64,000 nucleotides of DNA from contig CBFHHV010000001.1 in assembly GCA_965655775.1 (NCBI GenBank), forward strand, positions 62,001 to 126,000, written 5' to 3'. Of this stretch, positions 32,292 to 42,426 are shown one piece after another. Every line of letters starts with the position of its first letter. Positions within the stretch are counted from its first letter, which is position 1. This DNA is from Marisimplicoccus sp965655775. GTDB lineage: Bacteria; Bacteroidota; Bacteroidia; Flavobacteriales; Flavobacteriaceae. A program made the translations under genes and the position numbers. The notes beneath the pieces were generated by a model. The model searched no databases. It saw nothing but the letters and a program-made list of their open reading frames with translations, and was not told where the DNA came from.

Positions 32292-34229
32292 ATGGCTAAT
32301 AAGAAGAAGAATAACAAATCTAAAATTAATATCTACTGGTTCTATGCGTCCATAGTTTTCTTTATTTTAAGTATTGGACTACTTGGAGGAGACAGTGGTA
32401 TTCAAAACACACAACAAACTGATATTTCATCTTTTGAAAATTACTTAAGGAATGGTGATATTGAAAAAGTAGCAATCATTAATCAAAGATATGCGAGAAT
32501 TACTCTTACTGAAAATGCACTTGAAAAAGACATTCACCGAAGGGTTAAGTCTAAAAATTTCCTAGGTCAAGAGAACATAACTGGACCTCACTATCAGTTT
32601 GAAATTGGAACTCCTGAACTATTTGAGACAAAACTCCAAGAGATTAGAGACATTGAGGGTCTCAACTTTTCAGTTGAATTTATTACTATGGAAAATAGAT
32701 GGCTGGATGTTTTACTTGGCTTCCTTCCCATAATTATTATAATCGGAATTTGGATATTTTTAATGAGAAGGATGTCCGGAGGAGCTGGCGGAGCTGGAGG
32801 ACAAATATTTAATATAGGTAAGTCAAAAGCTAAGTTGTTTGATCAGAATACAGAAGTTAAAGTTACTTTTAAAGATGTAGCTGGACTAGAAGGAGCTAAA
32901 GAAGAAGTTCAAGAAATTGTTGATTTTCTTAAAAACCCCAAAAAATATACTGTACTAGGTGGAAAGATTCCTAAAGGTGCTTTGCTAGTTGGTGCTCCAG
33001 GTACAGGTAAAACACTTTTAGCAAAAGCAGTTGCTGGTGAAGCTAAAGTTCCATTCTTTTCATTGTCAGGGTCTGATTTTGTTGAAATGTTTGTAGGGGT
33101 TGGTGCATCAAGAGTTAGAGATCTATTTAAACAAGCAAAGGATAAATCACCGTCAATAATCTTTATCGATGAAATCGATGCAATTGGAAGAGCCAGAGGT
33201 AAAAGTAATATAACTGGTTCAAATGATGAAAGAGAAAATACTTTAAATCAGCTATTGACTGAAATGGACGGATTTGGAACGGATACAAACGTAATTGTTG
33301 TTGCAGCTACAAACAGAGCTGATGTGCTTGACAAGGCTCTAATGAGAGCTGGTAGATTTGATAGGCAGATTTTTGTTGATCTTCCTGATCTAAATGAAAG
33401 AAGGGAAATATTTAAAGTACACTTAAAACCACTTAAGAAAAGTAGAGCCCTAGATGTAGAGTTCTTAGCTAAACAAACACCTGGTTTTTCTGGAGCGGAC
33501 ATTGCAAATGTTTGTAATGAAGCTGCATTAATTGCTGCTAGAAATAATAAAAAATCTGTAGGTAAACAGGACTTTTTAGATGCAGTAGATAGAATTGTAG
33601 GTGGACTAGAAAAGAAAAATAAAATTATTACTAAGGAAGAAAAGAATACAATTGCATTTCATGAAGCTGGACATGCAATAGTAAGCTGGCTTTTAGAACA
33701 TGCTGCTCCCTTAGTAAAAGTAACTATTGTGCCTAGAGGACAATCATTAGGTGCTGCATGGTATCTTCCAGAGGAAAGGTTAATTGTAAGAACTGAACAA
33801 ATGTTAGATGAGATGTGTGCAACTTTAGGAGGAAGAGCTGCTGAGAAGATTATGTTTAATAAAATATCAACAGGTGCTTTGAGTGACCTTGAAAAAGTAA
33901 CTAAACAGGCAAGAGCAATTGTATCCGTTTATGGGTTGAATGATAAGATAGGTAACATTACATACTATGATTCCAGTGGACAAACTGATTATAATTTCAC
34001 AAAACCTTATTCAGAAGAAACTGCAAAAAAAATTGACGAGGAAATATCCTTAATTATAGAAAAGCAATATAAAAGAGCATGTGATATTCTTAAAAAGAAT
34101 AAAACAAAGTTATCTGCTTTAGCATCTAGGCTGTTAGAAAAGGAAGTTATTTTTAAGGAAGATCTAGTGAAGATTCTTGGAGAAAGACCATACTCTAAAG
34201 AAGAAGTAAAAAAAGAAACTAAAGAATAG
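32292..34229 (+). CDS. ftsH: ATP-dependent zinc metalloprotease FtsH
   Basis: 645-residue AAA+ membrane protease for misfolded or short-lived membrane proteins. Two N-terminal membrane helices (about 15-32 and 140-158) flank a periplasmic domain. Walker A GAPGTGKT is at 234-241, Walker B IIFIDEIDAIG at about 289-299, and the second region of homology contains RAGRFDRQI. The zinc-protease motif HEAGH is at 457-461. Length typical. It is in an operon with rsfS, LUD, cdsA and psd, all with gaps of a few bases. Confidence 0.98.
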   Translation: MANKKKNNKSKINIYWFYASIVFFILSIGLLGGDSGIQNTQQTDISSFENYLRNGDIEKVAIINQRYARITLTENALEKDIHRRVKSKNFLGQENITGPHYQFEIGTPELFETKLQEIRDIEGLNFSVEFITMENRWLDVLLGFLPIIIIIGIWIFLMRRMSGGAGGAGGQIFNIGKSKAKLFDQNTEVKVTFKDVAGLEGAKEEVQEIVDFLKNPKKYTVLGGKIPKGALLVGAPGTGKTLLAKAVAGEAKVPFFSLSGSDFVEMFVGVGASRVRDLFKQAKDKSPSIIFIDEIDAIGRARGKSNITGSNDERENTLNQLLTEMDGFGTDTNVIVVAATNRADVLDKALMRAGRFDRQIFVDLPDLNERREIFKVHLKPLKKSRALDVEFLAKQTPGFSGADIANVCNEAALIAARNNKKSVGKQDFLDAVDRIVGGLEKKNKIITKEEKNTIAFHEAGHAIVSWLLEHAAPLVKVTIVPRGQSLGAAWYLPEERLIVRTEQMLDEMCATLGGRAAEKIMFNKISTGALSDLEKVTKQARAIVSVYGLNDKIGNITYYDSSGQTDYNFTKPYSEETAKKIDEEISLIIEKQYKRACDILKKNKTKLSALASRLLEKEVIFKEDLVKILGERPYSKEEVKKETKE

Positions 34230-34234
34230 ATATT

Positions 34235-34816
34235 TTGGGATTTTGGGACTTTTTCAAAAGTAAAGAAAATGATGAATCAAAAAGTGATGAATCAGTATTA
34301 CCAAAAGATAGCTCAAACGATTTAACCTTTGCAAAGAACTTTACCGATTCAGGTGGCAGATTTATTTTTATTGATGAGATAAATTCAACAAAAGAAGTTT
34401 TTGAAAAAATTATTGAGGAGAATCAATGGGAACCAGAGAATGTTTGTTCACTTGATCCAAATATTTCAAAAAACCTTGAAATTCGATCTATCAGGAAAAT
34501 AGATAATGAAGATGTTAAGGCACTAGTAACAGATTGTGAATTCTTATTATGTAATACTGGAAGAATACTAATTTGTAACAAGCAGATTAAAGGTAATAAA
34601 ATAGAAGATTTACCATCAGTTGTAATTATTTTAGCAAAATCAAATCAATTTGTCTCAGACGTAAGTGAAGGTATGACCAAATTAAAAAATAAATACAAGA
34701 ATAATTTTCCTACAAATATCACAACAATAAATGTTAAAAATAAACTCAATGAGGATAATTTTTTAACCTATGGCAATAGTGCTAAAGATATATATCTAAT
34801 ACTTAGTGATGATTAA
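34235..34816 (+). CDS. LUD-domain (LutC/YkgG-like) protein
   Basis: 193 residues beginning at TTG 34235 (GFWDFFK), five bases after the ftsH stop; no ATG is available. The LUD fold is seen in NLTFAKNFTDSGGRFIFIDEI-like start (in part: SGGRFIFIDEI), LVTDCEFLLCNTGRILI and VVIILAKSNQFV. The lutC/YkgG family is linked to lactate oxidation in other bacteria, but no LutA/LutB partner is in the window, and the stand-alone form in this locus has no known function. Tightly coupled with ftsH and cdsA. Confidence 0.82.
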   Translation: MGFWDFFKSKENDESKSDESVLPKDSSNDLTFAKNFTDSGGRFIFIDEINSTKEVFEKIIEENQWEPENVCSLDPNISKNLEIRSIRKIDNEDVKALVTDCEFLLCNTGRILICNKQIKGNKIEDLPSVVIILAKSNQFVSDVSEGMTKLKNKYKNNFPTNITTINVKNKLNEDNFLTYGNSAKDIYLILSDD

Positions 34817-35459
34817 TTTTCTGCCTAGGTTAATCACAGGTATTATATATATTTCTCTTGTTAGCGGTTCAATAATGTATAGTAGCAAAAGTTTTATCTT
34901 AATCTTTAGCATTTTTACACTTCTTGCCATATATGAATCACACCAATTGTGGAAGAAAATAAGATTAAATAATCCTAAATATCATTATCCAATACCTCAG
35001 ATATATGTTCTTTTTTCAATGACTACATTAATTTTAGTACCTTTCTATTTTAGTGATTCATACACTCCATTCCCAATTCTGTTGATATTTATTTTAATAT
35101 GGATAAGTGATACAATGTCTTACTTCTTTGGTTCTTATTTCGGAAGAACTAAAATGAAAATTAAAGTATCTCCGAATAAAACATGGGAAGGATTTATTGG
35201 AGGTTTTTTATGTTCTGTTGCGTTCAGCACTTTATCATTTTTATATTTTCAAGAAATATTTCCTTTTTGGAAAACACTTTCACTTGGAATATTAATACCA
35301 ATTTTTGGTCTTATTGGAGATACTTATCAATCTAAAATAAAAAGAATGGCTGGAGTAAAAGATAGTGGAAATATATTACCAGGTCATGGTGGAATCTTTG
35401 ATAGGCTTGATAGTGCGATGGGTATTTCTTATATATCTTTGTTAATCACCATTATATAA
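34809..35459 (+). CDS. cdsA: Phosphatidate cytidylyltransferase
   Basis: Makes CDP-diacylglycerol from CTP and phosphatidate in the inner membrane. The signature GDTYQSKIKRMAGVKDSGNILPGHGGIFDRLDS (in part: KDSGNILPGHGGIFDRLDS) is intact. At 216 residues it is shorter than the common 270-residue form; the loss is in the N-terminal helices. The start is taken as ATG at 34809, although GTG three bases upstream is in frame. It overlaps the LUD stop by 8 bases and the psd start by one (TAATG). Confidence 0.94.
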   Translation: MINFLPRLITGIIYISLVSGSIMYSSKSFILIFSIFTLLAIYESHQLWKKIRLNNPKYHYPIPQIYVLFSMTTLILVPFYFSDSYTPFPILLIFILIWISDTMSYFFGSYFGRTKMKIKVSPNKTWEGFIGGFLCSVAFSTLSFLYFQEIFPFWKTLSLGILIPIFGLIGDTYQSKIKRMAGVKDSGNILPGHGGIFDRLDSAMGISYISLLITII

Positions 35460-36106
35460 TGTTTCATAAAGAAGGACATAGTCTTATAATTCTAATTTTT
35501 ATTGTTATAGCAACTGATGTTATAATGCTTGAAATGTTAATTGACGATCAATCATATTTAAAATTAATTTTACAGACTTTTTCACTTATTTTATTTGTAT
35601 TTATACTCTGGTTTTTTAGAAATCCCAAAAGAAATATTTTAAAAAATCCCGAAATAATATTAAGTCCTGCTGATGGAAAAGTTGTATTGATTGAAGAAGT
35701 TGATGAAGTAGAGTTTTTCAATGAAAAGAAAATTAAAGTATCAATTTTTTTATCTCCTCTAGACATTCATGTAAATAGATACCCAGTTTCTGGTAAAGTT
35801 CTATATAGCAAATATCACAAGGGTAAATATCTTGTTGCTTGGCACCCTAAGTCCTCTGATAAAAATGAAAGGAGTACTATTGTTATAGAAAACAAAAAAT
35901 TTGGTAAAATAATGTACAGACAGATAGCAGGAGCAGTTGCTAGAAGGATTGTAAACTATGCAAAAGTTGATTCAATTGTAGAGCAAGGGGATGACTCTGG
36001 GTTTATTAAATTTGGATCTAGGGTTGATATTTTTTTATCGAAAAACTGTAAATTAAAAGTTAATATTGGAGATAAAGTTAAGGGAGGAATTACAATTATT
36101 GCATAA
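35459..36106 (+). CDS. psd: Phosphatidylserine decarboxylase proenzyme (archaeal/bacteroidotal short type)
   Basis: 215 residues, with two N-terminal hydrophobic segments and SPADGKVVLIEEV. Autocleavage to the pyruvoyl enzyme should occur at Gly-Ser in IKFGSRVDIF near the C-terminus. It converts PS to PE, and with cdsA it forms the PE branch. Start overlaps the cdsA stop (TAATG). Ends one base before the valS stop on the opposite strand. Confidence 0.94.
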   Translation: MFHKEGHSLIILIFIVIATDVIMLEMLIDDQSYLKLILQTFSLILFVFILWFFRNPKRNILKNPEIILSPADGKVVLIEEVDEVEFFNEKKIKVSIFLSPLDIHVNRYPVSGKVLYSKYHKGKYLVAWHPKSSDKNERSTIVIENKKFGKIMYRQIAGAVARRIVNYAKVDSIVEQGDDSGFIKFGSRVDIFLSKNCKLKVNIGDKVKGGITIIA

Positions 36107-38737
36107 TTAGCTCAGCTCTGAAATAGACTTTTTTATAGACTCAATCTTTTGTTTAGCATCCTTTATTTTTTGTTTTTCTTTTTCAACTACAACATCAGGA
36201 GCATTGTTTACAAAATTTTCATTCTTCAATTTATTTTCAACTGATTTTAAAAAACCTTTGTTGTAATCAAGTTCTTTTTTTAACTTATTAATTTCAGATA
36301 CTTTATCAAAACCATCTTCAAGTGGAATAAAAAATTCAAAATTTTTGATTATGAAAGATGTCACCATATCAAAATTTTCTTTACTTGACTCTTGGAGTTT
36401 ATCTATAGTTGCAATTTTTTTAATTATTTCAATATTATTCAGTTGATTGTCATTTGGAATAAAATATAAATCCAATGATGTTTTAAATGAAATATTTTTT
36501 TCTTTTCTATAGTTTCTTATTTGTGAAATAATCTCTTTTGTAGTCTCAAATTCTTCTACAATTAAAATGTTATAGTTTTCTTTATTTGGCCAAGGTGATA
36601 TTGTTAGAGGATCTAAGTTATTTGAATTAGGAATATTATGATAAATTTCTTCAGAAAGAAAAGGCATAAATGGATGAAGTATTTTAAGATTTTTCTCAAA
36701 TAATTCTATTAATTCAGTCTTTGACTTTTTATCTATTTTTTCTCCATAACCAGGTTTTAATATCTCTAATAACCATGAACAGAAATCATCCCATATCAAT
36801 TTATACGATGACATTAAAACATCAGATATTCTGTAACTATCAAAGTTTTTGTCAATCAACTCTAGGGTATTATTAAATTTACTATTGTACCATTCTAATG
36901 CTAACTTATTTTCGATTGGTTGGGGCTTTTTTTGATCAATTTCCCATCCATTAATAAGTTTAAGAGCATTCCACAGTTTATTTGTAAAATTTTTACCCTG
37001 TTGACAAAGAGTCTCGTCAAATAGCAAGTCATTCCCAGCCGCAGAACTTAGCATTAAACCAACTCTTACAGAGTCAGCACCATATTCCTCAATAAGTTTG
37101 ATTGCATCAGGAGAATTCCCCAATTGTTTAGACATTTTCCTTCGTAATTTATCTCTAACAATCCCTGTAAAATACACATTTGAAAATGGCTTTTCATTTC
37201 TAAACTCATAGCCTGATATTATCATTCTAGCTACCCAAAAGAAAATAATATCTGGTCCAGTAACTAGATCTTGAGTTGGATAATAATATTTTATTTCATC
37301 ATTATCTGGATTCCTTATTCCGTCGAATACTGAGATTGGCCAGAGCCAAGAAGAAAACCAAGTATCTAGGACGTCGTTATCTTGAATTAAATCAGCTTCT
37401 TTATACTTTTTATTTGTTTGATCATTGTTTATTTTTTTTAATGCATCTTCCTTATTCATAGCTACTACATAGTCTTCATTATCCCCATAATAAAAAACAG
37501 GTATTTGATGACCCCAAGATAATTGTCTTGATATGTTCCAGTCTTTAATATTTTCAAGCCAATATTTATATGTTGATTTAAACTTGCTTGGAAAAAACTT
37601 GATATTTTCATCTTTTAAGACATTATCAATTGCAGGTTTAGTAATGTCATTCATTTTAAGGAACCACTGTTTTGATAATCTTGGTTCGATTACTGCATTT
37701 GTTCTCTCTGATCTGCCAATATTATGAGTGTAGTTTTCTTTTTTTATTAAAAGATTATTTTTTTTAAGCTCAGCTTCAATTTCCTTTCTAACTGTAAACC
37801 TGTCCTTACCATTGTAATGCATACCATGGCTATTAAGGGCTCCATCTTCATTAAAAATATCTATAGTTTCAAGATTATGTTTAATCCCAAGATTGTAATC
37901 ATTTATATCATGAGCAGGTGTAACTTTTAGACATCCAGTACCAAATTCTATATCTACATATGTATCAGAAATTATAGGTACTTTTCTATTACAAATTGGA
38001 ACAATTGCATTTTTACCTATAATTTCTTTATATCTATCGTCATTGGGATTAACACAAATTGCTGTATCACCAAATATAGTTTCTGGTCTTGTGGTCGCAA
38101 TTTCTAGATCAATATTTGAATCCTCTATTAAGTATTTTATATAATATAGGCTTGAATCCTCCTCAATGTAATTTACTTCTTCATCTGAAACAGTAGTTTT
38201 TGCTTCAGGATCCCAGTTTATCATTCGGTAACCTCTGTATATTAATCCTTTTTTGTGAAGAATTTCAAAGGCTTTAATTACAGATTCATACATATCATCA
38301 TCAAGAGTAAATTTTGTTCTGTCCCAATCACATGAACAACCCAACTTTTTTAATTGATCTAAAATACCTCCTCCATATTTATCAGTCCAGTCCCAAGCAT
38401 GTTTTAAAAACTCATCTCTAGAAATATCTGCTTTATTAATTCCCTTTTTTTTAAGATTTTCAACAACCTTTGCCTCTGTTGCTATAGACGCATGATCAGT
38501 TCCAGGAACCCAACATGCATTTTTACCCATCATACGGGCTCTTCTTACTAGAATATCTTGAAGAGTATTATTAAGCATATGGCCCATATGAAGAAGTCCT
38601 GTAACATTAGGAGGTGGGATAACAATAGTGAAAGACTCTTTGTCATTTGGAATTGATTTAAAAAGATTATTTTTCATCCAAAATGAATACCATTTTTTCT
38701 CAATTTCAATATGGTTATACTTGGGGGGAATTTGCAT
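36107..38737 (-). CDS. valS: Valyl-tRNA synthetase
   Basis: 876 residues from the ATG at 38737 (a TTG at 38740 would add one Met, less likely). Class I catalytic HIGH-like motif is HMGH in TGLLHMGHMLN, and KMSKS is KMSKQLGNSPD. The editing domain contains TTRPETIFGDTA, and a C-terminal coiled coil ends the protein (about 805-870). Charges tRNA-Val, whose gene (GAC) lies at 23.5 kb. Abuts the psd stop with no spacer. A good promoter is present upstream. Confidence 0.97.
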   Translation of the reverse strand: MQIPPKYNHIEIEKKWYSFWMKNNLFKSIPNDKESFTIVIPPPNVTGLLHMGHMLNNTLQDILVRRARMMGKNACWVPGTDHASIATEAKVVENLKKKGINKADISRDEFLKHAWDWTDKYGGGILDQLKKLGCSCDWDRTKFTLDDDMYESVIKAFEILHKKGLIYRGYRMINWDPEAKTTVSDEEVNYIEEDSSLYYIKYLIEDSNIDLEIATTRPETIFGDTAICVNPNDDRYKEIIGKNAIVPICNRKVPIISDTYVDIEFGTGCLKVTPAHDINDYNLGIKHNLETIDIFNEDGALNSHGMHYNGKDRFTVRKEIEAELKKNNLLIKKENYTHNIGRSERTNAVIEPRLSKQWFLKMNDITKPAIDNVLKDENIKFFPSKFKSTYKYWLENIKDWNISRQLSWGHQIPVFYYGDNEDYVVAMNKEDALKKINNDQTNKKYKEADLIQDNDVLDTWFSSWLWPISVFDGIRNPDNDEIKYYYPTQDLVTGPDIIFFWVARMIISGYEFRNEKPFSNVYFTGIVRDKLRRKMSKQLGNSPDAIKLIEEYGADSVRVGLMLSSAAGNDLLFDETLCQQGKNFTNKLWNALKLINGWEIDQKKPQPIENKLALEWYNSKFNNTLELIDKNFDSYRISDVLMSSYKLIWDDFCSWLLEILKPGYGEKIDKKSKTELIELFEKNLKILHPFMPFLSEEIYHNIPNSNNLDPLTISPWPNKENYNILIVEEFETTKEIISQIRNYRKEKNISFKTSLDLYFIPNDNQLNNIEIIKKIATIDKLQESSKENFDMVTSFIIKNFEFFIPLEDGFDKVSEINKLKKELDYNKGFLKSVENKLKNENFVNNAPDVVVEKEKQKIKDAKQKIESIKKSISELS

Positions 38738-38763
38738 CAATTCATAAATATTTTATTGTAAAA

Positions 38764-38796
38764 CAAAAATAACATACCTTGAAGTATATTTACAAA
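38764..38796 (-). promoter_or_regulatory. Promoter for valS (TTTG-N21-TATTTTTG)
   Basis: Perfect -7 element TATTTTTG (38771-38764) and perfect -33 TTTG (38796-38793), spacer 21, about 26 bases before the valS ATG. On the plus strand TATATTTA at 38785-38792 (7 of 8) could serve the divergent aminotransferase gene within the same 72 bases. Confidence 0.6.
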
Positions 38797-38809
38797 ATTA
38801 TTTAAATAA

Positions 38810-40000
38810 ATGCCAACAATCTCAAAAAAAGGAATTAATATTCCATCCTCACCTATAAGGAAACTAGTCCCCCATGCGGATAAGGCAAAACAGAATGGGA
38901 TAGATATACTTCATCTAAATATTGGTCAACCAGATATTAAGTCTCCAGTTGAATCCATTAATGCTGTAAAAGATATTGATTTAGAATTATTAAAATATGA
39001 ATACTCACAAGGATCTTATGAATTCCGAAAAAATTTATGTTTATATTATTCTCGTCATAATATTAATGTGTCTCCTGATGACATAATTACAACTGTTGGA
39101 GCAAGTGAAGCTCTATCCTTCACTATGAATTCTATATGTGATCCTGGAGATGAAGTTATTATTCCTGAACCTTTTTATGCAAATTATAATGGATTTGCTC
39201 ATGCTTCTGATGTAAAGGTTATTCCAGTTACATCAAAAATTGAGGATAATTTTGCACTACCCTCACTAGAATCTTTTGAAAAAAAAATTAATAAAAGGAC
39301 TAAAGCTATCCTTATCTGTAATCCATGTAATCCTACAGGATATGTTTATTCTAAAGAGGAGATCATAAGTATTGCAAATCTTGCTAAGAAAAATGATTTG
39401 TTCATAGTAGTTGATGAGGTTTATAGAGAGTTTATCTACACTAATTTGAAACACTACTCAATTTTAGAAGATAAAATGTTTTTTGATAATGCTATTTTAA
39501 TAGATTCTACCTCTAAAAGGTATAGCCTATGTGGAGCTAGAATTGGTTTTATAGTATCAAAAAATTCAAACTTTATTGAAACATGTCTAAAGTTTGCACT
39601 TGCAAGATTATCTCCACCTACTTTAGCTTTAATTGCTGCAAATAAAGCGTTAAACTCTGATCAAAAGTATATAAATGGTGTTATAAGTGAATATTCTCAT
39701 AGAAGAGAGCTGCTTATAGATGAATTATCAAAGATTAATGATATAGCATTCTCAAACCCAATGGGTGCATTTTATTCCATTATCAAACTACCAGTTAAGA
39801 ATGCTGAAGATTTTGCAAAGTTTTTACTAACAGACTTTTCTATTAATAATGAAAGTGTAATGGTAGCTCCAGCATCTGGATTTTATAGCTCTGAAAATAA
39901 TGGAGAAGATGAAGTAAGAATTGCTTTTGTATTAAACTCTGAGAGAATTAAAAGAGCAGTTAATATAATAAATATTGGGTTGAAAGAATATACCGGATAA
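38810..40000 (+). CDS. PLP-dependent aminotransferase, class I/II
   Basis: 396 residues of the fold-type I aspartate-aminotransferase family. HLNIGQPDIKSP at the N-terminus, YEYSQGSYEFRKNL, CNPCNPTGYVYSKEEI, and the PLP-Lys motif STSKRYSLCGARIG. The substrate is not clear; an amino acid-2-oxoacid pair with aspartate, alanine or an aromatic acid is possible. It is separate from the second aminotransferase in the Phe/Tyr operon at 55.9 kb. murB follows 3 bases after its stop. Confidence 0.87.
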   Translation: MPTISKKGINIPSSPIRKLVPHADKAKQNGIDILHLNIGQPDIKSPVESINAVKDIDLELLKYEYSQGSYEFRKNLCLYYSRHNINVSPDDIITTVGASEALSFTMNSICDPGDEVIIPEPFYANYNGFAHASDVKVIPVTSKIEDNFALPSLESFEKKINKRTKAILICNPCNPTGYVYSKEEIISIANLAKKNDLFIVVDEVYREFIYTNLKHYSILEDKMFFDNAILIDSTSKRYSLCGARIGFIVSKNSNFIETCLKFALARLSPPTLALIAANKALNSDQKYINGVISEYSHRRELLIDELSKINDIAFSNPMGAFYSIIKLPVKNAEDFAKFLLTDFSINNESVMVAPASGFYSSENNGEDEVRIAFVLNSERIKRAVNIINIGLKEYTG

Positions 40001-40003
40001 TTA

Positions 40004-41005
40004 ATGAAAATTAATAAAAAAGCTTCCCTTAAAAAATTTAATACATTCAATGTAAGTGAAACTGCAGATATTATCTATGAAGTTGAGGAAATAAGTGAGC
40101 TTAAAGGAATTTTATCAGACAATAAAGGTAAAATCCTAATTTTAGGTAGCGGAAGTAATATATTATTTACAAAAAGATTTGAAGGCACAATCATAAATCT
40201 TAAGAATAAGGGAATTAAAATTATAAGAGAGAATAAAGATTCAATATTAGTAGAGGTATCCGCTGGTGAAAATTGGAATGATTTTGTGATTTGGGCTGTT
40301 GAGAATAATTATGGCGGTATTGAAAATTTATCTTTAATACCTGGGAATGTTGGGGCTGCTCCTATACAAAATATTGGAGCATATGGTGTTGAGCTAAAAG
40401 ATATTTTTTATAGCTGCTCGGGAATTGAATTAGATTCCTTAGAAGAATTTGAAATGAAAAAATCAGAGTGTAAATTTAGCTATAGAAACTCAATTTTTAA
40501 GAATGAGCTAAAAGATAAAGTAGTTATTACATCAATTAAATTAAATCTAACAAAAGATAATCACCATTTTAACATAGATTATAAAGACTTAAAAGAAAAT
40601 TTATCTAATTCTGAACTTTCATTAAAAGTAATCTCTGATGAAGTGATAAAAATTAGACAGTCTAAATTACCTGATTATAAGTCAGTTGGTAATTGTGGAA
40701 GCTTTTTTAAAAATCCCATAGTTAATTTATCAAAACTTAAAAAAATTAAAGCAGTATATCCTAATCTACCATCATTCAAAATTGATTCAAACAACTATAA
40801 AATTCCAGCGGCATGGTTAATTGAAAAATTAGGATTTAAAGAAAGGGGGAATAAAAATGTTGGTGTTTATGAGAATCAGCCTCTTGTTGTTATCAATCGC
40901 GGAAGTGCTTCAGGTAAAGAAATCCTAGATTTTGCAAATGATATTAAAGAAACAATATTTAATAATTTTAATATTCAATTAGAGGAAGAGGTACTTATTA
41001 TTTAA
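40004..41005 (+). CDS. murB: UDP-N-acetylenolpyruvoylglucosamine reductase
   Basis: FAD enzyme reducing UDP-GlcNAc-enolpyruvate to UDP-MurNAc. 333 residues: KFNTFNVSETADIIYEV, ILGSGSNILF in the FAD-binding part, LSLIPGNVGAAPIQNIGAYG with the flavin contact, KSVGNCGSFFKNP with the catalytic Ser, and the C-terminal Glu near QLEEEVLII. This is type I, with the extra domain seen in Gram-negatives. It follows the aminotransferase by 3 bases and abuts the dtd stop. Confidence 0.96.
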   Translation: MKINKKASLKKFNTFNVSETADIIYEVEEISELKGILSDNKGKILILGSGSNILFTKRFEGTIINLKNKGIKIIRENKDSILVEVSAGENWNDFVIWAVENNYGGIENLSLIPGNVGAAPIQNIGAYGVELKDIFYSCSGIELDSLEEFEMKKSECKFSYRNSIFKNELKDKVVITSIKLNLTKDNHHFNIDYKDLKENLSNSELSLKVISDEVIKIRQSKLPDYKSVGNCGSFFKNPIVNLSKLKKIKAVYPNLPSFKIDSNNYKIPAAWLIEKLGFKERGNKNVGVYENQPLVVINRGSASGKEILDFANDIKETIFNNFNIQLEEEVLII

Positions 41006-41458
41006 TTATTCCTTATTCTTAGAATCAATAATTATTGTTACAGGTCCATCATTTATTAATCTTACTTTCATATCAGCACCAAAAATTCCAGTTTTAATCT
41101 TATTATTTAGTTTTGATTCAAGTAATTTAATAAAATAATTGTAAAGTGGAATTGCTATTTCATGAGAAGCAGACTTTATGTATGATGGCCTATTACCCTT
41201 TTTAGTCAAGGCCATTAATGTAAACTGAGAAATAATTAAAATCTCACCTTTAATATCAATTATAGATTTATTCATGATTCCATCTGAATCATTAAAAATT
41301 CTGATATTCAATACCTTATTAACTAACCACTCTACATCTAATTTATTGTCTTTCTGACTAATTCCAATCAAAACTAAAAGACCTTTGCCAATCTCAGCTT
41401 TTATCTTATTATCAATTTCTACACTTGACTCTTTAACTCTCTGAATTACTACCTTCAT
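41006..41458 (-). CDS. dtd: D-aminoacyl-tRNA deacylase
   Basis: 150 residues, homodimeric deacylase removing D-amino acids (and Gly from tRNA-Ala) from mischarged tRNAs. The two cross-subunit motifs are SQFTLMA and GPVTIIIDS, with the catalytic Thr in the first. The start overlaps the rsgA 3' end by 26 bases, so the genes are co-translated. Its stop abuts the murB stop. Confidence 0.95.
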   Translation of the reverse strand: MKVVIQRVKESSVEIDNKIKAEIGKGLLVLIGISQKDNKLDVEWLVNKVLNIRIFNDSDGIMNKSIIDIKGEILIISQFTLMALTKKGNRPSYIKSASHEIAIPLYNYFIKLLESKLNNKIKTGIFGADMKVRLINDGPVTIIIDSKNKE

Positions 41459-42380
41459 CTGATTTTCTATATATATTTTGATCCTTTAACATATCTAAAT
41501 ATGTATTATATCTACTTTGATATATTTCTCCCTTTTTTACCTTAATTTTTACATTGCAATCAGGCTCATCTAGATGCAAACAGTTTTTAAATTTACATTT
41601 TTGCTTAGCCTCAAAAAATTCTGGAAAAAAATCTCCCAACTCATACTTTGTAATATCAACTAAGCCAAAGCCTCTTATACCAGGTGTATCAATAATTTTA
41701 ATATTAGAGTCAAGATCAAACATCTCAGCATATGTTGTAGTATGTCTTCCTTGCTTGTGTGATGAAGAAATTTCTTTTGTTTTAAGCTTCAAGTTTGGAG
41801 ATATTGAATTAATCAGTGTTGATTTACCAACTCCACTATGTCCTGATATTATACAGGTTTTATTCCTGATTAATTTAATTATCTCATCTACTCTATAACC
41901 ATATTTAGCAGAGATTAATTTACATTTATAGCCTATCGTTCTATATGTATTAATCAATTTTTCTATTTCATCAGATTCTTTATCTATATATGTGTCTTTT
42001 TTATTAAAAGCTATAATTACAGGTATATCATATGCCTTACAACTAACCAAAAATCTATCAATAAAATTTGTTGATGTAATAGGATTATTTAAGGTTACAA
42101 CTAGAACTGAAATGTCAATATTAGAAGCTATTATATGATACTGTTTTGATAGATTAACTGATTTCCTAATTATATAATTTACTCTTGGTAATATTTCTGA
42201 AATAACTCCTTTACCATTACTTTCCATTTCAAATTCCACCAAATCACCAACTGCTATTGGATTAGTAGTGGATATATCTTTAAGTCTGATCTTTCCTTTT
42301 ATCCTACATTCAAAAAAATTATTTTTTGATTTCACTAAATACCAGCTTCCTGTTGATTTATATACAATTCCTTGTAGCAT
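41433..42380 (-). CDS. rsgA: Ribosome small subunit-dependent GTPase A
   Basis: 315-residue late 30S assembly factor. The OB domain is N-terminal, and the GTPase is circularly permuted: FNKKDTYID (G4) precedes SGHSGVGKSTLINSI (G1) and IDTPGIRGFG (G3). The C-terminal zinc-finger-like region CKFKNCLHLDEPDC contains the Cys/His ligands. The order rsgA-dtd with a 26-base overlap is standard in Bacteroidota. Divergent from gpmI across 46 bases. Confidence 0.96.
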   Translation of the reverse strand: MLQGIVYKSTGSWYLVKSKNNFFECRIKGKIRLKDISTTNPIAVGDLVEFEMESNGKGVISEILPRVNYIIRKSVNLSKQYHIIASNIDISVLVVTLNNPITSTNFIDRFLVSCKAYDIPVIIAFNKKDTYIDKESDEIEKLINTYRTIGYKCKLISAKYGYRVDEIIKLIRNKTCIISGHSGVGKSTLINSISPNLKLKTKEISSSHKQGRHTTTYAEMFDLDSNIKIIDTPGIRGFGLVDITKYELGDFFPEFFEAKQKCKFKNCLHLDEPDCNVKIKVKKGEIYQSRYNTYLDMLKDQNIYRKSDEGSNSES

Positions 42381-42426
42381 AATTAAATAACAATATATTT
42401 TTTCCTAATCATATTAACAAATCTAC

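Noticed and set aside
42418..42425. TAGATTTG as a promoter for rsgA
   Set aside because: Perfect 8-mer, but it overlaps the gpmI start on the other strand, has no -33 element and sits 37 bases from the rsgA ATG; could be chance, so not listed as a feature.
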